From DTU013 sp964490975 (GTDB lineage Bacteria > Bacillota > Clostridia > Acetivibrionales > DTU013): DNA of 64,000 nucleotides. Positions 60,733 through 64,000 of this stretch are shown here, one piece after another. Location: NCBI GenBank assembly GCA_964490975.1, contig CAZBEQ010000004.1, forward strand, positions 1 to 64,000, given 5' to 3'. Under the pieces are notes generated by a model. That model did not search any database. It had not been told where the DNA came from and worked only from the letters and a program-made list of their open reading frames with translations. Every line of letters starts with the position of its first letter. Position 1 is the stretch's first letter. The position numbers were made by a program, and so were the translations under genes.

Positions 60733-62994
60733 CTATCGCATATATCTCCCATAGTACTCTTCCAGCTTCTCATCACAGTGTCGCTTGATCCAAGCAATAT
60801 CCTCTTTTGTCAACTTTTTAAACACATACTTGTTAAACTCAACAAACTCAATTTCCCGAGTTCGTTTCATAAACCGCATATCTTCAAATCTCTTAAAAGG
60901 ATTGGCAAAAATATTCCTCTCAACATCCTTTCGAGTGTAGCTTTCCTTGCAGAATACACTGGACTTCTGTTCAATAAAGAGACCTTTGCCCCTCCGATCG
61001 CCGTAGAAATTGATAAAATAGTCAACTATATCCTCAATACGAATCCTGCCAGCCTCATCAACATTCTCAAACATGGCCTTTAACAGGACAGGCTTATAGG
61101 AATAGCTCATATCCATTGTCTTTACCATTTCAATGAACTTATCTTTCATATTAGCTGCCGTTATGAGCTCCCAGCCGAATTCTGATGCATATTTTCTGAC
61201 GGTATCTTCCCTGAAATACTTAAAGCTCCGCTTATCACCTACAGGAACCTCCAAATCGGGCTTTAGCTTTCCTTCCCTTATATATCGTTCAATTGTTTCA
61301 GTCTGAACATCTACCATCCTGACAAACTCAAGCTGCGATATCATATCCTTTACTTCGTCCTGCCAGTTAAACAGGTCAATCAGTTCATAATCGGCAACAT
61401 CGATTGGGAAGTCCAACCAAATCTCAGGTTTTTCACCTCTGGCAATCAGGTCGGCATCAAGCTCCATTTGTTTTCTCGGTGCCAATACCATCTGTCCGGG
61501 TCTGTATTCCTTCAAATTCAACAGTCGGTGAATGGAGTACGGAGTATTGAACATACTTGCATTATCGATAAAGTCAAAGACCATTAGAAATTCTTTGCCT
61601 TCACATTTTCGCATTCCCCGGCCAAGCTGCTGTACATACAGGGTCTTGGACATAGTTGGCCTCGCCATAAAGAGCACTTCTGTCTTTGGGCTGTCCCAGC
61701 CTTCATTTAAAAGGTCACAAGCGCACAATACATTTATGCTTCCATTTTCATACTCGTCCAGGATTCTGGCTCTCTCGGAGTTCTTCAAATTTCCAGAAAC
61801 CGCCTCACAAGCAACTCCGTTCTCCTGAAATAGTTGAGAGATTAGCTCTGCATGTTTCACCGAAGCACAAAACACAACGGTTTTCCGGTTTTTAACGTAC
61901 TGCAGATAAGCATCAATTATTATTCTGTTTCTTTCAGGTACATAAAGCTTACTCTCCAGGTCCTGTGAATAGTATTTGATACCGTTTATTCTTACAGTCG
62001 ATAGATCCACATTTGTCTTGATTCTTATACAACGAACAGGGCTAAGCTCACCCATTTCTACTGCTGTTTTAAGGTCGAGCTTATGTGCTACATTTCTGAA
62101 AAGCTCCAGCAAATCCTCACCATCAGTTCGTTCAGGTGTTGCTGTCAAACCTAGAGTGAATTTGGGTTTGAAATAACCAAGGAGCTTCTTATAAGTATTT
62201 GCAGTGCCATGATGGCATTCGTCGATAATGATATAGCCAAAGTCATCAGGTTTAAACTGCTCGATGTTCTGCGCCACGCTTTGGATACTGGCACAAACAA
62301 CATACGCATCAGCGTCCTTTTGCTCCGCTACATACATACCGGCTTGCTTGTCAGGCCACAAATTTTCGAAAGTTGATTTTGCCTGAGAAACAAGCTCTCT
62401 GGTGTGAGCAAGGAAAAGCGTCCTCTCTCCACAACCTTTGGCATCGCTGACAGCAGTAACTGTTTTTCCTGTTCCCGTTGCATGATATAGCAGAGCAATG
62501 CTCTCTCCGCTTTTCCTCATTTTCTGCAGGTTGTCTATCGCAGACTGCTGATGTTCCTTCAGTTCGATTATCTTTCCTTTCTGTTTGGGCAGATAGTCTT
62601 CCAGCAATTTGAATTCAGGCATCTCACCAACAAAAGTTATCAGTTCGTCCTTAATCTTCTCACGCTGCTTTTTTAGCTGGTTGTATGCCCATCTGTACAC
62701 TTTCCAATCGTTATAAATAAGACTATTTTGCTTTAATAGATCATCATAATATTTGTTATTTGAAACCTTTTTAGGGTTATGATATGTTTCCCCGTCTATT
62801 TCTATAGCTATCCTAAGGTTCTCACTCTCAAGGGCGAAATCTATAGACCTTCTGTTCCCGTATATATCAACAAAAGGATGCTGAACTGATAAGTATTGAG
62901 TTTTCTCCGGCCCGAACGCATCACAGAATACTTCTACGAATAAGTCTTCTGCTACGCTGGCGACACTTGTTGAATACCTTACTTCTTGTTCCAT
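60733..62994 (-). CDS. SF2 helicase with N-terminal Vsr/DUF559-like nuclease domain
   Basis: 753 residues. The N-terminal 130 form a PD-(D/E)XK-type domain (GNRRSIDFALESENLRIAIE, then IDGETYH; Asp52 and Glu65 are the likely catalytic pair) as in DUF559/Vsr-like endonucleases. The helicase core follows (YHATGTGKTVTAV, box II IIIDECHHGTA, ATPERTDGEDL, ACDLLNEGWD, QQLGRGMRKCEGKE). The C-terminal 200 residues are helical and unassigned. It starts 12 bases after the MazG-like gene and is followed after 57 bases by the split PLD-like gene. It probably cleaves or remodels DNA in defence. Confidence 0.87.
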   Translation of the reverse strand: MEQEVRYSTSVASVAEDLFVEVFCDAFGPEKTQYLSVQHPFVDIYGNRRSIDFALESENLRIAIEIDGETYHNPKKVSNNKYYDDLLKQNSLIYNDWKVYRWAYNQLKKQREKIKDELITFVGEMPEFKLLEDYLPKQKGKIIELKEHQQSAIDNLQKMRKSGESIALLYHATGTGKTVTAVSDAKGCGERTLFLAHTRELVSQAKSTFENLWPDKQAGMYVAEQKDADAYVVCASIQSVAQNIEQFKPDDFGYIIIDECHHGTANTYKKLLGYFKPKFTLGLTATPERTDGEDLLELFRNVAHKLDLKTAVEMGELSPVRCIRIKTNVDLSTVRINGIKYYSQDLESKLYVPERNRIIIDAYLQYVKNRKTVVFCASVKHAELISQLFQENGVACEAVSGNLKNSERARILDEYENGSINVLCACDLLNEGWDSPKTEVLFMARPTMSKTLYVQQLGRGMRKCEGKEFLMVFDFIDNASMFNTPYSIHRLLNLKEYRPGQMVLAPRKQMELDADLIARGEKPEIWLDFPIDVADYELIDLFNWQDEVKDMISQLEFVRMVDVQTETIERYIREGKLKPDLEVPVGDKRSFKYFREDTVRKYASEFGWELITAANMKDKFIEMVKTMDMSYSYKPVLLKAMFENVDEAGRIRIEDIVDYFINFYGDRRGKGLFIEQKSSVFCKESYTRKDVERNIFANPFKRFEDMRFMKRTREIEFVEFNKYVFKKLTKEDIAWIKRHCDEKLEEYYGRYMR

Positions 62995-63005
62995 TTCATT
63001 TTGAC

Positions 63006-63326
63006 CTACTTTTCCCGGACTTCCTTCAGTAGCAGCCTCTTTTCAAACGCACCGCGCTCGGCAGCTTTCTTCAGTCGAATATTCTCAAACGTATCTATAT
63101 CAATATCTTTATACTTGAGAATTGCATAAATGACTTCCACCAGGTCGGCAAGCTCCTCTACATTATCATCGGACAGATACTCCTGTAGCTCTTCTCCCAG
63201 CTTCGCATCTAAGAGTCTCTTGTACGAATCACTTTCAAGCATTTCAATCACAGCAGTTTTGCCCGCTTCCTCAATGATCTGCGGGATTTTGTCTCTCACG
63301 AGTTTGTTATATGTAATGGTTCTCAA
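63006..63326 (-). CDS. MazG-like nucleoside triphosphate pyrophosphohydrolase
   Basis: 106 residues, all-alpha NTP-PPase fold. The opening TYNKLVRDKIPQIIEEAGK is characteristic of this small family, and the metal-binding acidic pattern is EELQEYL with EELADLVEVIYAI. It should hydrolyse (d)NTPs to monophosphates; the true substrate is unknown. The start appears to be TTG 63326 with GGGGCGAT upstream. As the first gene before a nuclease-helicase it may belong functionally to the defence-like operon or be a housekeeping neighbour. Confidence 0.82.
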   Translation of the reverse strand: MRTITYNKLVRDKIPQIIEEAGKTAVIEMLESDSYKRLLDAKLGEELQEYLSDDNVEELADLVEVIYAILKYKDIDIDTFENIRLKKAAERGAFEKRLLLKEVREK

Positions 63327-63488
63327 AGCCTATCGCCCCTTTGGTTTAGCAATGATATTTCTTATATTTGAAGTCCTTCAATATGGATGCCGCGGCCTAT
63401 ATATGGAAGGATTTCTTTACATTAGGTGTTCGACATGAATTCTCATATTCCTTCATTTTTATCTATTATTATCCTTATGGATAAAGTA

Positions 63489-63508
63489 GCGGGTCAAGCC
63501 TGACCCGC
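63489..63508. terminator. GC-rich hairpin in the gap before 63613
   Basis: GCGGGTCA (63489-63496) and TGACCCGC (63501-63508) form a perfect 8-bp stem with a 4-base loop. There is no clear T-run on either side. The rest of the 285-base gap shows only a TATAAT at 63563-63568 on the plus strand. Confidence 0.45.
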
Positions 63509-63612
63509 CCTCATTCTAATTCCGGAAATAGAGAAATAATGTGCATGGTTCAACCAATTCTGATATAATTGAATAACCATAGATAATTTGCGTCGGCAAA
63601 GGGGATAACCAT

Positions 63613-63873
63613 ATGCAGGATGAAAAGTTGTTTGATTTTATGACCCAGATGTACTCCGAAATGAAAGAGGGGTTCAATAAGGTCAACTTTGATATCAGCA
63701 AGCTTGACTCCGAAATGAAGGAAGTCAAAAAAACATTATTGCATATAGAGCAGGATCATGGCAAAAAGCTTGAAGTCATATTTGATGGATTAACCCAGCA
63801 TACAAATCAGCTTAACCGTATCGAAGAACGCCTAAATCAACATGATGATATTCTTCTGAAGCGCATAAAGTAA
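63613..63873 (+). CDS. small coiled-coil protein, third paralog
   Basis: 86 residues: MQDEKLFDFMTQMYSEMKEG, NKVNFDISKLDSEMKEVKKT, then LNRIEERLNQHDDILLKRIK. The N-terminus parallels the protein at 51005-51313 (MEDKAFELMSRMYSEFSEF), and the predicted fold is again one coiled coil, without the expanded GLKDD repeats. AAAGGGGATA precedes the ATG. Unlike the other two paralogs, no LexA-like box was found upstream. The function is unknown. Confidence 0.65.
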   Translation: MQDEKLFDFMTQMYSEMKEGFNKVNFDISKLDSEMKEVKKTLLHIEQDHGKKLEVIFDGLTQHTNQLNRIEERLNQHDDILLKRIK

Positions 63874-64000
63874 AATGAGCATTATCTATGGCCAGGCTTT
63901 CCTCTTCTGTCAGGACATACGCACCGCCGCCTGCCACTATATCCTGATCACATTTGCCTCATCGATTAACAGGGCCGGATTTGATGTCATTAGAATAACC
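63874..64000. other. window end without a confident gene
   Basis: The last 127 bases hold short open stretches on the minus strand, for example a frame reading DQDIVAGGGAYVLTEEESLA. None has a start, a stop context or a family match strong enough to call. It may be the edge of a gene continuing outside the window. Confidence 0.4.

Noticed and set aside
63874..64000. Partial gene at the right edge
   Set aside because: Only short open stretches; not enough sequence to support a call.

Overview
The window looks like a draft contig from a low-to-mid GC, saccharolytic anaerobic Firmicute of the class Clostridia. The evidence is AGGAGG-type ribosome sites, a B. subtilis-type AraR (GntR domain plus sugar-binding domain), a FeoB-associated Cys-rich peptide, LplABC-type sugar ABC genes without a local ATPase, and an S-layer-homology tail. 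Two 100-N scaffold gaps (11909-12008 and 26166-26265) both fall inside tandem repeats. No rRNA, tRNA or CRISPR array was recognised.

Left part (0-9 kb, minus strand): a zinc-ribbon remnant, a YdcF/SanA-like protein and a Nudix-type (NrtR-like) regulator sit beside a complete L-arabinose operon, araR-araB-araD-araA-abfA. The operon has a consensus promoter with an AraR-like operator at its start and a Rho-independent terminator at its end. The middle-left part (9-26 kb) holds an acidic repeat protein, SelO, an AEC transporter flanked by two minisatellites, a Fur-controlled feoA / feoB / Cys-rich operon, a membrane protein ending in a ribosomal L7/L12-like domain, a secreted M16C protease with an SLH-like tail, and a three-gene ABC-2 exporter.

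Centre (26-43 kb): a repeat-rich coiled-coil gene under a LexA-like promoter is followed by a secreted protein with a degenerate transglutaminase fold. A second arabinose-polymer locus comes next, with a LacI regulator, a feruloyl-esterase/beta-helix fusion, a large GH51 arabinofuranosidase, two CUT1 permeases, a lipoprotein binding protein and a carboxylesterase. Together with the ara operon it suggests import of substituted arabino-oligosaccharides, intracellular de-esterification and debranching, and conversion of arabinose to xylulose-5-phosphate. Upstream of the LacI gene are decayed genes.

Right part (43-64 kb): secreted alkaline phosphatase, a YibE/F protein, and a HEAT/SNF2/SWIM operon. 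Then comes a scarred accessory region with a second LexA-promoter coiled-coil gene, a truncated MqsA-type antitoxin next to a SecB-like chaperone (a toxin-antitoxin-chaperone remnant), an interrupted nuclease, an SEC-C protein and duplicated gene ends. It ends in a minus-strand defence-like operon: MazG-like hydrolase, nuclease-helicase, split PLD-like protein, and PLD-helicase-DUF3427. Three copies of a 120-bp element with 14-15-bp terminal inverted repeats (TTCAACTTTTGGGC) lie in the right part. Tandem repeats of 8, 9, 12, 15, 16, 40, 42 and 60 bp occur both between and inside genes.
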